DNA from: Nitrosospira multiformis
GTDB lineage: Bacteria > Pseudomonadota > Gammaproteobacteria > Burkholderiales > Nitrosomonadaceae
Direction: 5' to 3'
Length of the DNA: 64,000 nucleotides
Assembly (NCBI RefSeq): GCF_900111585.1
Contig: NZ_FOHI01000004.1
Coordinates: forward strand, 186,001 to 250,000
Part shown: positions 18,937-27,694 of the stretch, in pieces
Layout: every line of letters begins with the position of its first letter
How positions within the stretch are numbered: position 1 is the stretch's first letter
The notes under the pieces: model-generated
What the model was told of the DNA's origin: nothing
What the model saw: the letters and a program-made list of their open reading frames with translations, nothing else
The model's database searches: none
Translations under genes and position numbers: made by a program

Positions 18937-19749
18937 ATGGAAAAAGTTCTGGAAGTTCTTGATGTTGAGCTATTTGTTCTGGAAAATCATCCGCCTAAAT
19001 TGAGAATTACCGCGTCAGGAAATATACCTGGCGAGGGTTGGGCAAATCCGCGGTTAGAACCTTTTGTCTTCATTCAGCCGCCACCCGACGGCATTTATGA
19101 TTTTGATTTTGTCGCTGATCCACCTCAAGAACCTGCAACAGACGCAATTACACCTATCGGTGTCGTTCACCTCTGGGACCCTCTACCTCCCGATGCCAAG
19201 GGGGTTCGGATACACGTCAAACACGATTCAAAAAAGGCATTGCTGGGTAATTTCAAACACCCGGAGAGAAATCCCGGTCTGGGCAATTCCGAACACTCGA
19301 AGAGAAATCCCAACCTGGGCAATTCCCAGCACCCGAAGAGAAATCCCAGTCGTTTTACATTTGTTGATCAGGAAAGTGTAAAACGCGTCGTTTTTTTTCC
19401 TCAAGCATCGGGTCCGTTGGGTGCGAAAGAAAAGCCACAAGAGGCCTCCCTCGAATATACCGGCCCGGAAGGCCATTTCGTATTTCGCGGAGCGCAAATT
19501 ACTCAGCAGCAAACAGTAGCGGGAACGCTTGTCTCAGTAAATTTCAGGTCCGGCGCTGCGGATGAACCCTCTATGGATTTCGCGCTGGTTCTGCCGCCGG
19601 TTGAGCTGGGAGAAGAGTTGCGGCAGAACTTCAAGACAATGGGCATCCTGATTCACGGTCGTGGTTTTGTCGTAGATCACACCGGAGCCCAACTCACGTA
19701 CGAAACTGTGAACCTTGAAGGTATCGCGGAATATATCCCCGTTCTTTGA
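18937..19749 (+). CDS. unknown protein with three 12-residue tandem repeats
   Basis: A 270-residue protein starting MEKVLEVLDVELFVLENHPP behind GGGGGAAG. There is no signal peptide or membrane helix. Residues 103-138 are three consecutive 12-residue units of the form LGN(F/S)-x-H-x-(E/K)-RNP-x. The flanking regions look like beta-rich folds: PRLEPFVFIQPPPDGIYDFDF-like Pro-rich strand before the repeats and a regular strand pattern after them (VVFFPQASGPLG, GHFVFRGAQITQ, MGILIHGRGFVVDH). I do not recognise the family. It stands alone between the ABC operon and a strong palindrome at 19772-19803. Confidence 0.65.
   Translation: MEKVLEVLDVELFVLENHPPKLRITASGNIPGEGWANPRLEPFVFIQPPPDGIYDFDFVADPPQEPATDAITPIGVVHLWDPLPPDAKGVRIHVKHDSKKALLGNFKHPERNPGLGNSEHSKRNPNLGNSQHPKRNPSRFTFVDQESVKRVVFFPQASGPLGAKEKPQEASLEYTGPEGHFVFRGAQITQQQTVAGTLVSVNFRSGAADEPSMDFALVLPPVELGEELRQNFKTMGILIHGRGFVVDHTGAQLTYETVNLEGIAEYIPVL
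19243..19350 (+). repeat. three tandem 36-bp repeats inside a coding region
   Basis: Three in-frame copies of a 36-base unit at 19243-19278, 19279-19314 and 19315-19350. Each starts CTGGG(T/C)AATT and ends AGAGAAATCCC plus three bases. The copies differ at a handful of positions, mostly at the Phe/Ser, Pro/Ser and Glu/Lys codons, and encode the 12-residue units described for the surrounding gene. Such in-frame repeats can gain or lose copies by slippage. Confidence 0.9.
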
Positions 19750-19771
19750 ACAAACTCGAAAGTTGTACCAG

Positions 19772-19803
19772 ATGAAGATGGGCGTTTAAACGCCCATCTT
19801 CAT
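19772..19803. terminator. perfect 32-bp palindrome, probable bidirectional terminator
   Basis: The two 16-base arms (ATGAAGATGGGCGTTT and its exact complement) meet without a spacer. The hairpin would fold with a small AT-rich loop of four bases and a GGGCG core. No long T-run follows on either side, which lowers confidence in intrinsic termination. It lies 22 bases after the repeat-protein stop codon and about 100 bases before the next small gene. Confidence 0.55.
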
Positions 19804-19910
19804 TGTTATAGTTAAGGTTTAATCTGGTACTGTCTGACACTGATTCGGCATGCTTTCATCAAATTCGGAGCCCGAATCTCTAAAAATAATCTCTTACCGG
19901 AGAGAAAATC

Positions 19911-20072
19911 ATGAAAATTACCCGTGGCTCTAAAATCCAGGGCTTGATTCTGGCCGCAGCCCTGAGTATCGGCCTTGGTTTTGTTTTCCCTGTCTCCGCA
20001 CAGGCAAATCCATACATCCTGGACATCAATAGCCAAGATAAAAAATACTGGAAACTTGACCTATATTGCTGA
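19911..20072 (+). CDS. small exported peptide or truncated exported protein
   Basis: A 53-codon reading frame preceded by GGAGAG seven bases before the ATG. The product has a textbook signal peptide: MKITRGSKIQ, a hydrophobic core LILAAALSIGLGFVFP, and a cleavage site after VSAQA. Only about 21 residues would remain (from NPYILDINSQDKKYW to the terminal LDLYC). The strong start site and signal peptide make it likely to be, or to have been, a translated gene. The short mature part suggests that a longer exported protein lost its frame near 20040. Confidence 0.5.
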   Translation: MKITRGSKIQGLILAAALSIGLGFVFPVSAQANPYILDINSQDKKYWKLDLYC

Positions 20073-20578
20073 GGATACGATTGATTGCTCCCGGGTCTGA
20101 TGGCCGTTATGCCGTCCCTTCGCAAGACTGCTTAAGCAAAAATGGGAAGAGCATGCATTCCTTGTAGCTTTTTTCGAGACTAAGAGTAGGAGTACATTTC
20201 TCCATTCGTTCGATCTCTTTTTCCCTTCTCTCTAAACTCTTCGTCGCTGTTTATTCTGAGCACTTCGTCTCCCGTTCGCCCTGATCCTGAGTCAGTCGGC
20301 GACAGGCCTGTCTTCAGGGTCGAACGGATGCTCAGCCGGGCCCTTTCGGCAAGATCAGGACATGGCTTATCGAAAGATGCGAATATCGCTTGTATGAGAT
20401 ATATGCCCGGCCATCATTTGGCCTCGTACTTCAACTCCAGCAAAATGATCTTCCCCCGTGCAATCTAATCTATGATGAAAAGGAGAGCCACCCGGCGACC
20501 GAGAAGAAGTGTGGAGGCAGCAAAACCATAAGTGTCACACCTTGGATTGATTTCAAGAGGATTTATGGAGTCGTGCAG
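20073..20578. other. gap with an imperfect inverted repeat
   Basis: No gene is supported in these 506 bases. An imperfect inverted repeat pairs GTTCGCCCTGA (20274-20284) with TCAGGGTCGAAC (20314-20325). This resembles the scattered intergenic 'TTCGCCCTGAGC...TCGAAGGG' elements found in many proteobacterial genomes; calling it such is inference. The promoter of the acyl-CoA synthetase gene should lie downstream of it, but none was clear. Confidence 0.45.
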
Positions 20579-22441
20579 ATGGGGCAGAAGCGGAAGACAG
20601 ATATCATTTCATGTGAAGAGGCTCAGACACTAGCAGGGCTTTTTTCCATTCGAATCAAGCGCAATCCACAAGCGATAGCGTACCAGCAATTTGATGCCGA
20701 GAGCGGGAAATGGCGGGAATACAACTGGCAGGAAATGGGTACGCGGGTGGCACGCTGGAAGCGCGCGCTGATGCGGGAGAATCTCGAATCGGGTGATCGT
20801 GTCGCGATCCTGCTGCGCAATTCCATTGAGTGGGTCTGCTTTGATCAGGCTGCACTCGCTGTCGGGCTCGTGGTGGTGCCTCTATATCCTTCTGACGCGC
20901 CAGATAATATTGCTTACATTCTTGAGGATTCCGGCACTCGGTTACTCCTGGTGGGCACTCAAAAGCGTTGGGAAATACTGGCCCCCCGATGCAAGGATGC
21001 TGCCGGATTAGGCAAGATACTATGCCTTGAACACCCGTCAGCAGGGGGTAGCGAGGGCAGGGCACTACAGGGTGTAGATGAATGGCTGAGGGAAACAGAT
21101 GAGTGTGCCAGCGATCAGGAGGAGAGGGGCAACTCTGGCAACAAGAATAATTTTCAACCATCCGATCCTCACGCGCTTGCCACACTTGTTTACACTTCCG
21201 GAACCACCGGCAAGCCCAAGGGTGTCATGCTTTCACACTTCAATGTGCTTTGGGATGCGGAGGCAACCCTTCAGGCTATATCCGGCTATCCCGAAGACGT
21301 CTATCTCTCGCTCCTGCCGCTCTCGCATATGCTTGAGCGCACTGTTGGCTATTACGTTCCCCTCATGGCGGGGAGCAGCGTAGCCTATGCCCGTTCACTA
21401 AAAGATTTGCCAGAGGATTTGAAATCGGTACGGCCTGGTATATTCGTTGCCGTGCCGCAGGTTTATGCGGGTATTCGCAATAAAATGAACCAGCAGGTGC
21501 AGGAAAGAGGACGGGTTGGCAGGTTGTTGTTCGATTGGACTGTTGCACTTGGCTGGAAACGCTTTACCGTCGTGCAAGGGCAGGAGAAGGAGAGACTATG
21601 GCACCGCGTTGCGTGGCCTATTCTGCGTCAATTGGTGGCTGACAAGGTGCTGGCCGCATTTGGAGGGAGGCTCCGGCTAGCCGTAAGCGGAGGTGGTCCG
21701 CTCCATACGGATGTTTCCAGGCATTTTATAGGGTTGGGTTTACCGCTTCTGCAAGGGTATGGATTGACCGAAGCTTCACCCGTTCTGACAGCCAATCGCC
21801 TGCAGGATAATGCGCCCGAATCAACGGGGAGCGCATTGCTTGGCGTAGAGCTTCGTATCGGCGAGCAGGATGAATTATTGGCCCGAAGTCCTGGCATCAT
21901 GCTGGGCTACTGGAACAGACCCGAAGAAACTCGCGCTGCAATCGATGCAGAGGGTTGGCTGCATACCGGTGATCAGGCGCGTATTTCTGACAATCATGTA
22001 TTTATCAGCGGACGAATCAAAGAGATTCTGGTCACCTCCAGCGGTGAAAAAGTGCCCCCGGCAGATCTGGAGATGGCTATTGTTCAGGAACCCTTGTTTG
22101 ATCAGGTAATGGTGGTAGGCGAGGGAAAGCCCTATCTGGCAGCCTTGGTTGTGGTGAACAAGGGGGAGTGGCAGAATCTTGCCTCCAGTCTCGGCCTGAA
22201 AGCGGATGAGCCTCAGTCACTGATACATTCATCTGTCCGAGCAGCCGCTTTGAAAAGGATCAAGGAAACTTTGCAGGGTTTCCCCAAATACGCCCGGATC
22301 CGGGCGGCACATCTGTCACAGGAACCCTGGAAGGTGGAAAATGGCCTGTTGACACCCACCCTAAAACTGAAGCGTTCAGAAATCGAAAAGCGCTTCGAGA
22401 GCCAGATTACCGAACTGTACAAAAAGGCTGCCCCTGATTAA
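20579..22441 (+). CDS. AMP-forming long-chain acyl-CoA synthetase
   Basis: About 620 residues. The ATG at 20579 (MGQKRKTDIIS) is chosen because GGAG lies nine bases upstream and the protein then has the usual family length; an in-frame upstream ATG at 20390 would add 63 unrelated residues. Adenylate-forming motifs are intact: YTSGTTGKPKGVM (about 204-216), GYGLTEASP (about 393-401), GWLHTGD and the hinge GRIKEILVTSSGEKVPP with its Lys. The enzyme should activate fatty acids with ATP and CoA for lipid synthesis or turnover. It is a single gene ended by a long hairpin that overlaps its last codons. Confidence 0.92.
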   Translation: MGQKRKTDIISCEEAQTLAGLFSIRIKRNPQAIAYQQFDAESGKWREYNWQEMGTRVARWKRALMRENLESGDRVAILLRNSIEWVCFDQAALAVGLVVVPLYPSDAPDNIAYILEDSGTRLLLVGTQKRWEILAPRCKDAAGLGKILCLEHPSAGGSEGRALQGVDEWLRETDECASDQEERGNSGNKNNFQPSDPHALATLVYTSGTTGKPKGVMLSHFNVLWDAEATLQAISGYPEDVYLSLLPLSHMLERTVGYYVPLMAGSSVAYARSLKDLPEDLKSVRPGIFVAVPQVYAGIRNKMNQQVQERGRVGRLLFDWTVALGWKRFTVVQGQEKERLWHRVAWPILRQLVADKVLAAFGGRLRLAVSGGGPLHTDVSRHFIGLGLPLLQGYGLTEASPVLTANRLQDNAPESTGSALLGVELRIGEQDELLARSPGIMLGYWNRPEETRAAIDAEGWLHTGDQARISDNHVFISGRIKEILVTSSGEKVPPADLEMAIVQEPLFDQVMVVGEGKPYLAALVVVNKGEWQNLASSLGLKADEPQSLIHSSVRAAALKRIKETLQGFPKYARIRAAHLSQEPWKVENGLLTPTLKLKRSEIEKRFESQITELYKKAAPD

Positions 22442-22470
22442 CGGCAGTCGGCCGTTAATCAGGGGCAGCC
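22426..22470. terminator. 20-bp perfect stem-loop terminator between convergent genes
   Basis: Arm 22426-22445 is exactly complementary to arm 22451-22470 with a five-base loop (AGTCG). The left arm includes the last codons and the stop of the acyl-CoA synthetase gene. The next gene is read toward it from the other side and ends 10 bases away, so the hairpin likely serves both. There is no strong T-run. Confidence 0.75.
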
Positions 22471-22480
22471 GTTATAACCA

Positions 22481-22783
22481 TTATTTCTGCTCGCGCAGAC
22501 GATCGGCTTGGTCTTCCAACTGGTCGGCACGATTCTCAGAGGATTCACGTGCAGCATCGGCGGCTCGATCCGTGCTCCTGGAATCCATACCAGGATCTTG
22601 CCTTTCGAGCCTATCCGCGGCTGCCTCCCCCTCCTTCCGCACTACATCCGCCTTATCTTCCTTTGTATCGGCCTTCTGCTCCAGCGATTGTTCCCGCGCT
22701 GCTTCCTCTTTGGGTTTGCAGGCGGTAAGCCCAAGCGCCAGCGCCAGCATCGTTGCGGTAAGAACGGGTTTCAGATAGCTCAT
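22481..22783 (-). CDS. small charged lipoprotein
   Basis: About 100 residues from the ATG at 22783, which follows a strong GAGGAGGT site; an upstream in-frame ATG at 22858 gives an unlikely N-terminus. The sequence MSYLKPVLTATMLALALGL-TAC is a lipoprotein signal with lipobox LTAC. The mature part is almost entirely charged and helical (EEAAREQSLEQKADTKEDK and similar), with no Cys or aromatic residue, so it is probably an extended or coiled periplasmic helix. No specific function is known to me. Confidence 0.75.
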   Translation of the reverse strand: MSYLKPVLTATMLALALGLTACKPKEEAAREQSLEQKADTKEDKADVVRKEGEAAADRLERQDPGMDSRSTDRAADAARESSENRADQLEDQADRLREQK

Positions 22784-22899
22784 GATGATACCTCCTCTGG
22801 TTATTTTCGAGCTGTCACTATAGCTGTCACCGTTGTGTTTTTCTGTACGGTGGCGCACGCGATTGAGTAAAAAGACACATTATTTCACTACTCCCTACT

Positions 22900-23493
22900 T
22901 CATACCGGCATTTGCTTCCTTGAAGAGTAGCGTATCACGCACGTAATAAGGCCGAGCCCCGCCAGCAGCAGAGCATAGGATTTGAGCTCAGGGATAGAAG
23001 GAACTTCAGAAATATACGAGGCGCCTAAGGAAGCGGTATTCACATTTAGGATATCCAATGCCCAGTGTGAATCTCTGAAGAAGTTAAATTCCGTTTGATT
23101 GCTGCCTTCAAAGCCATCAGTTAATAATGGGCCGATGGCAAAGCTACTATATTGCGTTATGGTTGCGGTGTAATCTCCAGCAGGCAGATTACGCATTAGG
23201 AATGAGTCCAAACCCTGAGTGTCATCATTCTGATCAATCAGATTTCCCGAGGCGCCAAATAATGCGACGATGGGATCAAATCCATTGGGATCAATTGTCG
23301 CTCCAGCAGCATTTATACCGCCCGCGCTAGACCAGGTACGCAAGGTAACGTCAGATACTGGCGCGGTCACGGTAAAGTGGAACTCCTGTACCTCATCATT
23401 ATGTTCAAAGTTTCCCGTGAAAGAAAAATTGGCAGCGTTTGCGTTCCCAGTAACGAATCCCATAGCAAGAACGACAGCATGAATTTTTTTCAT
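22900..23493 (-). CDS. exported DVUA0089-type protein with PEP-CTERM-like tail
   Basis: A 197-residue secreted protein with signal peptide MKKIHAVVLAMGFVTGNANA. The mature domain fits the DVUA0089 family: SFTGNFEHNDEVQEFHFTVT, DPIVALFGASGNLIDQNDD and LPAGDYTATITQY. The C-terminus has a short motif, a hydrophobic helix and a basic end (IPELKSYALLLAGLGLITCV, then RYSSRK), the layout of a PEP-CTERM exosortase sorting signal, but with PEL in place of PEP. Such proteins are cleaved and anchored or released by exosortase, usually together with exopolysaccharide. No exosortase gene lies in this window. A good GAGGAG site precedes the ATG. Confidence 0.8.
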   Translation of the reverse strand: MKKIHAVVLAMGFVTGNANAANFSFTGNFEHNDEVQEFHFTVTAPVSDVTLRTWSSAGGINAAGATIDPNGFDPIVALFGASGNLIDQNDDTQGLDSFLMRNLPAGDYTATITQYSSFAIGPLLTDGFEGSNQTEFNFFRDSHWALDILNVNTASLGASYISEVPSIPELKSYALLLAGLGLITCVIRYSSRKQMPV

Positions 23494-24010
23494 TTTTATT
23501 TCTCCTCAAGAAAGCTGCGGCGAATAACAGTATCAACTCACTGTACCCTTTAAGGTATAACAAAATTGAAATTTTTCAAGCTATGTGAACCACTTGGACT
23601 ATTGTTATCTTCCGCGCAAAGTCGCAAATAGTCGGGGATTTCATAACAAATAGGGCGGGCGATCAATCGTCCACATCAAAACACCTCAATCCTCTCCTTG
23701 GCTCCTATGTTCGATAGAGCACCCAGCCCCGCAAAGATAGAGTATATTTGTGCGCGTCTGCAGTCCCGGAGAAGCAATTAGCCAGGTTGCTGGATTGATG
23801 GTTTGCGGCCCTGTCAACCCAACATCAGGATAAGTTCTTCCTCTACCTTGGGTTACAATGGTTCCGGGAAGCATCTTTTTTCAAAGTTTCAAAGCCGAAA
23901 GGAACAAACGATTCGCGCAATCTGGCGAGGCAGTGGAATAGAAGTTTTTTCGGATTTCAATTGCAGCGGACCTATTGGAAGGCTCGTTTTTCAGCTAGAG
24001 GAGGAGGCGT
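23494..24010. other. gap without a supported gene
   Basis: This 517-base gap separates two divergent genes and should hold both promoters. Short open frames exist (for example 23686-23874 on the minus strand), but they lack ribosome-binding sites and recognisable motifs. The only clear signal is the GAGGAGG ribosome-binding site at about 23999-24005 for the next gene. Confidence 0.5.
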
Positions 24011-24244
24011 ATGCCGAAATGTGACGGATGTGGGAACGACTACGATAAAGCTTTTCAGATAGTCGTTTCGAATAAAACCTATACGTTCGACAGTTTTGAA
24101 TGTGCCATTAACCAGCTTGCGCCTAACTGCACGCACTGTGGTGTTCGAATCATCGGGCACGGCCTGGAGAAAAGCGGGGCCATGTTCTGCTGCAATCATT
24201 GTGCAGAGAAAGAAGGTGTGACGGAACTGCGCGACCGCTCATAG
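24011..24244 (+). CDS. small Cys-rich metal-binding protein (metallothionein-like annotation)
   Basis: A 77-residue cytoplasmic protein with four cysteine-pair sites: KCDGCGNDY, FECAINQLA, NCTHCGVRIIGHG and MFCCNHCAEKEG. Seven to eight Cys plus several His point to zinc or copper(I) binding by a zinc-ribbon/TRASH-like fold. Relatives are often labelled prokaryotic metallothionein, but the layout is closer to a small zinc-finger protein. The ATG follows a strong GAGGAGG site. It stands alone in the opposite orientation to its neighbours. Confidence 0.75.
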   Translation: MPKCDGCGNDYDKAFQIVVSNKTYTFDSFECAINQLAPNCTHCGVRIIGHGLEKSGAMFCCNHCAEKEGVTELRDRS

Positions 24245-24416
24245 AAAACCTCCTTCTTTCATTCTTGCTCCATTTTTATCCGCGGCCTTTTGGCTCTCTT
24301 GGTTTGGGGCACAAGTTCCGCCAGCACGATCTGTTCGCTGCAATGCCTTAAATCCGGGAGGGTGCGGGATACGGGTGTGGCAGAATAGCAAAAGGAATTC
24401 GATCGCCATCCCCGGA

Positions 24417-25142
24417 TTAGAAGTCATAAATAACACGTGAGGTCAGCAGCCACTCGGTTCGCTCGCTGTTCAACTGCGACGGTCCGCCGCCCACCTGAAT
24501 AATCGAGTGCTTGTTGAAGACGTATTGGAGCTGGGGGGTCAATCGGTAGCGCCAGCGTCGTTCTTCTATTTCACTGTTCAGCTCGACACCCAGCGCGAGA
24601 TGTTTTGAATAACTGTAAAACAGGCTGTTATTGAGCAAGCCCACGAACTCACCGGATTTACCCAAAGCCGTGTGCCGTACTCCGAGCATGTTCATCATGC
24701 TCCACGTGTCAGAAAATTTATAATCGTTCAAATAGAGGATTTCGGCCGCGAACACTTTTTCATCGTTTTTTCGCCGGCCGATAGCCTGCCACCCATGCAG
24801 CATGCGACCTTGGACTAGCTTACCGAAAAAGCCCTGCAGGGAAACCTTATATTGTTGCAGAAAATCGTTCTCGATCGGCAGTTCCAATTCGATCGAGTGA
24901 CCATCCATGTAGGTGTATTCAATCTCGGGCGACCAGCGTAACTGTTCCTCCCGCGGCGAAAGATTCAGCAAGGCATTGATCTCGAGTTCACCCTTCTTTG
25001 CGTCGAGCGGATCGACCAGGTCAAAGACCATTGGCTCGGGTCTTCGGCTTTGGGAGCTCTCAGACGCATCGTTGTTTTCGCCACGCACATCCTGCATGAG
25101 AATAAACCCCGCCAGAGTCGCGGGCAAAATAATGTGCTTCAC
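24417..25142 (-). CDS. exported, probable outer-membrane beta-barrel protein
   Basis: A 241-residue protein with an N-terminal signal sequence (MKHIILPATLAGFILMQDV). The mature part alternates hydrophobic and polar residues in strand-like stretches (SIELELPIENDF, YKVSLQGFFGKLVQG, RWRYRLTPQLQYVFN) and ends in SRVIYDF, a terminal Phe as in outer-membrane barrels. No cysteines are present. It overlaps the end of the helicase gene by four bases on the same strand, so the two are co-transcribed, although their functions look unrelated. Family not recognised. Confidence 0.65.
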   Translation of the reverse strand: MKHIILPATLAGFILMQDVRGENNDASESSQSRRPEPMVFDLVDPLDAKKGELEINALLNLSPREEQLRWSPEIEYTYMDGHSIELELPIENDFLQQYKVSLQGFFGKLVQGRMLHGWQAIGRRKNDEKVFAAEILYLNDYKFSDTWSMMNMLGVRHTALGKSGEFVGLLNNSLFYSYSKHLALGVELNSEIEERRWRYRLTPQLQYVFNKHSIIQVGGGPSQLNSERTEWLLTSRVIYDF

Positions 25143-27115
25143 ACCTTGGTTGCCGTGGAATTGGCCGAAAAAAACTCTTCCACTTCAGCCAGATTGCGTG
25201 TGCGCTTCATGGGTGGCAGGCTTTGCCAGATTTTTCTGCCATAGGGCCTGCTGATCAGGCGGGGATCGCAAATCATCAGTACGCCACGGTCGGTTTCATC
25301 CCGGATCAATCTGCCGGCTCCCTGTTTCAGATTGATCACGGCGTGCGGCAATTGATACTCCATGAAAGCATTGCGGCCTTCCTTGTTGATTTTGTCGATA
25401 CGTGCGGCCAGCACCGGGTCATCGGGAGGAGCGAAAGGAAGTTTGTCGATCACCACCAGGGATAATGCTTCCCCACGCACATCCACGCCCTCCCAGAAGG
25501 ATTGACTGCCGATCAGAATCGCATTGCCCATCTTCCGGAAGCGCTCCAGCATGTAGGAGCGCGAACCCTGGCCTTGCAGCAGCAGAGGATAGTCGAGTCT
25601 TTCCTGCTTGAGTGCCTCCAGCAGCAGTTCATATGTCTTTTTCATGCCACGCAGGCTGGTGCACAGGAAAAATGCCCGCCCCCGGCTGGCCTTCAATACC
25701 GGCAGCGCTGCCTTCACCACTTCTTCCGTATATCTGCTGCTGCTCGGTTCCGGAATGCCTGCTGGAACATAGAGCAAAGCCTGATGGGCAAAATCAAAGG
25801 GACTCTCCCAGCACATGGAATGCGAAGGGGTGGTTCCCGTATTCAGCCCCATTTGATCATTGTAATGAGCGAAGTCGCCCTTGACTGAAAGTGTTGCAGA
25901 CGTAAATATCCAGGCGCGTGGGGGTCCGCCTAATTGCTTGTTGAATATTTCCGCAATGGAAAGCGGGGTGGCATTGAGTTGCAATGCCTGGCTGAATACT
26001 TCCACCCACCGCACGAAGCCTTCGGCTTCAGCCTGCTCTTGCCAGCGTTTTATACGGCCGGCGATTTCACGAGAACGCTGCCAGCAATTTTCAAGCCCAT
26101 CCGAGCGCTCAGCTTGGCTTTCGAGCAGATCGACCAGACTATCCAGTTTTTCCTGCAACTCGCTCAGCGCGCCGGCAAATTTTACGTTAGCCTTGGTTGC
26201 AGCCACTGGCATACGCGTATTCTCACCTTCCACAGTCAAGCGGAAATCGCGCGCGGCCTTTTCCATTGCCGCGATGGCAGGAAGTAGGGGAGCAAAATCT
26301 TTTGCACTCCCCAGCGCTTCAGCCTCGCTGTCTCGGGCTAACTCCAGTAATTGGCCAGTGCTGACGGATTCCCCAAAAAAGAGACTGGCTGTTTCCGGTA
26401 ACTGATGAGCCTCATCAAATATCACGGTGTTGCAGGTGGGGAGCAATTCCGACAGTCCTTCGTCACGCAACATGACGTCGGCAAAGAACAGATGGTGGTT
26501 TACCACCACCACATCTGCTGATAGGGCCTGCTTGCGTGCTTCCATGACAAAACAGTCCTTGTAGTGCGGGCAATTCGAACCTAGGCAATTGTCGCGGGTG
26601 GAAGTGACGTACTGCCAGACTGACGCATTTTCAGGTACTTCACTCAAACCGCTCTTGTCTCCGCTCTTGCTGACCTTGGCATAACGTTCAATCAAGTTCA
26701 GATACTTCACCTCTTCTCGGCTGACGAGGGCCGGGCGGCTTTCCTGGAAGGTACGCTCCAGATGATAGTGACAAACGTAATTTGCCCGTCCCTTCAATAA
26801 AGCCACGGTAACCGGAATTTTGAGCGCACTCTGAACGGTAGGAATGTCACGGTTGAACAACTGATCTTGCAGAGTCTTTGTCCCGGTGGAAATAATCACC
26901 TTTCCACCTGTCATCAAGGCGGGGACCAGATAGGCGAAGGTTTTGCCCGTGCCCGTCCCGGCCTCGGCAATCAGGATCGTGTTGGAGGCGATGGTATCAG
27001 CAATTACCTGAGCCATTTCCCTCTGCTGTGGACGCACTATATAACCTGGCACACTCCGGGCTAAAGCGCCCCCAGCAGAGAAAAGGGAATTGATATCGAG
27101 CATGGAAGGTGTCAT
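25139..27115 (-). CDS. ATP-dependent DNA helicase, DinG/YoaA type
   Basis: About 658 residues. It is an XPD-like superfamily 2 helicase that unwinds DNA 5' to 3' and helps at stalled forks and during repair. Visible motifs: Walker A AEAGTGTGKTFAYL (about 52-65), STGTKTLQDQL, the iron-sulfur cluster cysteines (YVCHYH, then DNCLGSNCPHYKDCF), VFDEAHQLPE for the DEAH box, TSATLSVKGDF, SFWEGVDV and the Arg finger in KQGAGRLIRDETDRG. The four-Cys set and the length fit YoaA better than DinG of E. coli. A TTG at 27118 directly precedes the ATG at 27115. Confidence 0.9.
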   Translation of the reverse strand: MTPSMLDINSLFSAGGALARSVPGYIVRPQQREMAQVIADTIASNTILIAEAGTGTGKTFAYLVPALMTGGKVIISTGTKTLQDQLFNRDIPTVQSALKIPVTVALLKGRANYVCHYHLERTFQESRPALVSREEVKYLNLIERYAKVSKSGDKSGLSEVPENASVWQYVTSTRDNCLGSNCPHYKDCFVMEARKQALSADVVVVNHHLFFADVMLRDEGLSELLPTCNTVIFDEAHQLPETASLFFGESVSTGQLLELARDSEAEALGSAKDFAPLLPAIAAMEKAARDFRLTVEGENTRMPVAATKANVKFAGALSELQEKLDSLVDLLESQAERSDGLENCWQRSREIAGRIKRWQEQAEAEGFVRWVEVFSQALQLNATPLSIAEIFNKQLGGPPRAWIFTSATLSVKGDFAHYNDQMGLNTGTTPSHSMCWESPFDFAHQALLYVPAGIPEPSSSRYTEEVVKAALPVLKASRGRAFFLCTSLRGMKKTYELLLEALKQERLDYPLLLQGQGSRSYMLERFRKMGNAILIGSQSFWEGVDVRGEALSLVVIDKLPFAPPDDPVLAARIDKINKEGRNAFMEYQLPHAVINLKQGAGRLIRDETDRGVLMICDPRLISRPYGRKIWQSLPPMKRTRNLAEVEEFFSANSTATKV

Positions 27116-27251
27116 CAACCTTCCACCATGATATCGCAGTGTCAGGAATAAGGCATCCTATGGTGTTGCAAGGGCAGGGGGGCTATAACTGGAGTGATTT
27201 ATGCGGATTAAGGCGGCTAAATGACCCGCTGTAGCGGGACGAACGCACTTC

Positions 27252-27277
27252 AGCGGCGCTTCCTCAGGTACGCCGCT
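27252..27277. terminator. weak GC-rich hairpin after a small gene
   Basis: A 7-bp stem (AGCGGCG at 27252-27258 and CGCCGCT at 27271-27277) with a 12-base loop lies 9 bases after the end of the small membrane protein gene. There is no T-run, so termination is uncertain. Confidence 0.3.
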
Positions 27278-27285
27278 TAAGATAT

Positions 27286-27546
27286 TCAGGTTTGTGCGAT
27301 AAGAGTTCCGCTTTTCATGAAAGCGCTCTTTCCTGACACCTCAGGTTTTTGCGGTGCTCTTTCATGACGAACTTCCACAGCGCCCTGATGGGTTTTGTCC
27401 CAAAATGTCCAGCACAGCGGATCGCTGTAGAAGTCTCTTTTCTGTGCCATATTGCGCGCCAGCCTATTAAGCGTCCCGATGCTGAGCAGCGCAAAGATAA
27501 CCAGAATTATCAGCGGGAACCACCTTTTTAACAATGATGCCTCCAT
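27286..27546 (-). CDS. small single-pass membrane protein
   Basis: An 86-residue protein with one N-terminal membrane helix (FPLIILVIFALLSIGTL, about residues 11-27) and a polar, basic tail containing one Cys. The ATG is at 27546, but a TTG four codons later (27534) has a better placed GGAGG site and may be the true start. No family is recognised. It lies 170 bases upstream of the helicase gene on the same strand; two small GC-rich hairpins (27225-27238 and 27252-27277) sit between them. Confidence 0.5.
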   Translation of the reverse strand: MEASLLKRWFPLIILVIFALLSIGTLNRLARNMAQKRDFYSDPLCWTFWDKTHQGAVEVRHERAPQKPEVSGKSAFMKSGTLIAQT

Positions 27547-27694
27547 GGGCTTATGCCCGGACTATTTTATATCATCGATCAAAGGCTATTTTGACGATAG
27601 GATAGCACAGGAATTTCGTCACGGGCCCTTACTTTCTGCGAGTTATTTGCATACATAAAGACAAAGGCAATGCCAAAAGATGCCTTGTGGTACC

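Noticed and set aside
23686-23874. 62-residue open frame on the minus strand
   Set aside because: It lacks a ribosome-binding site and a recognisable family; kept as part of an empty gap.
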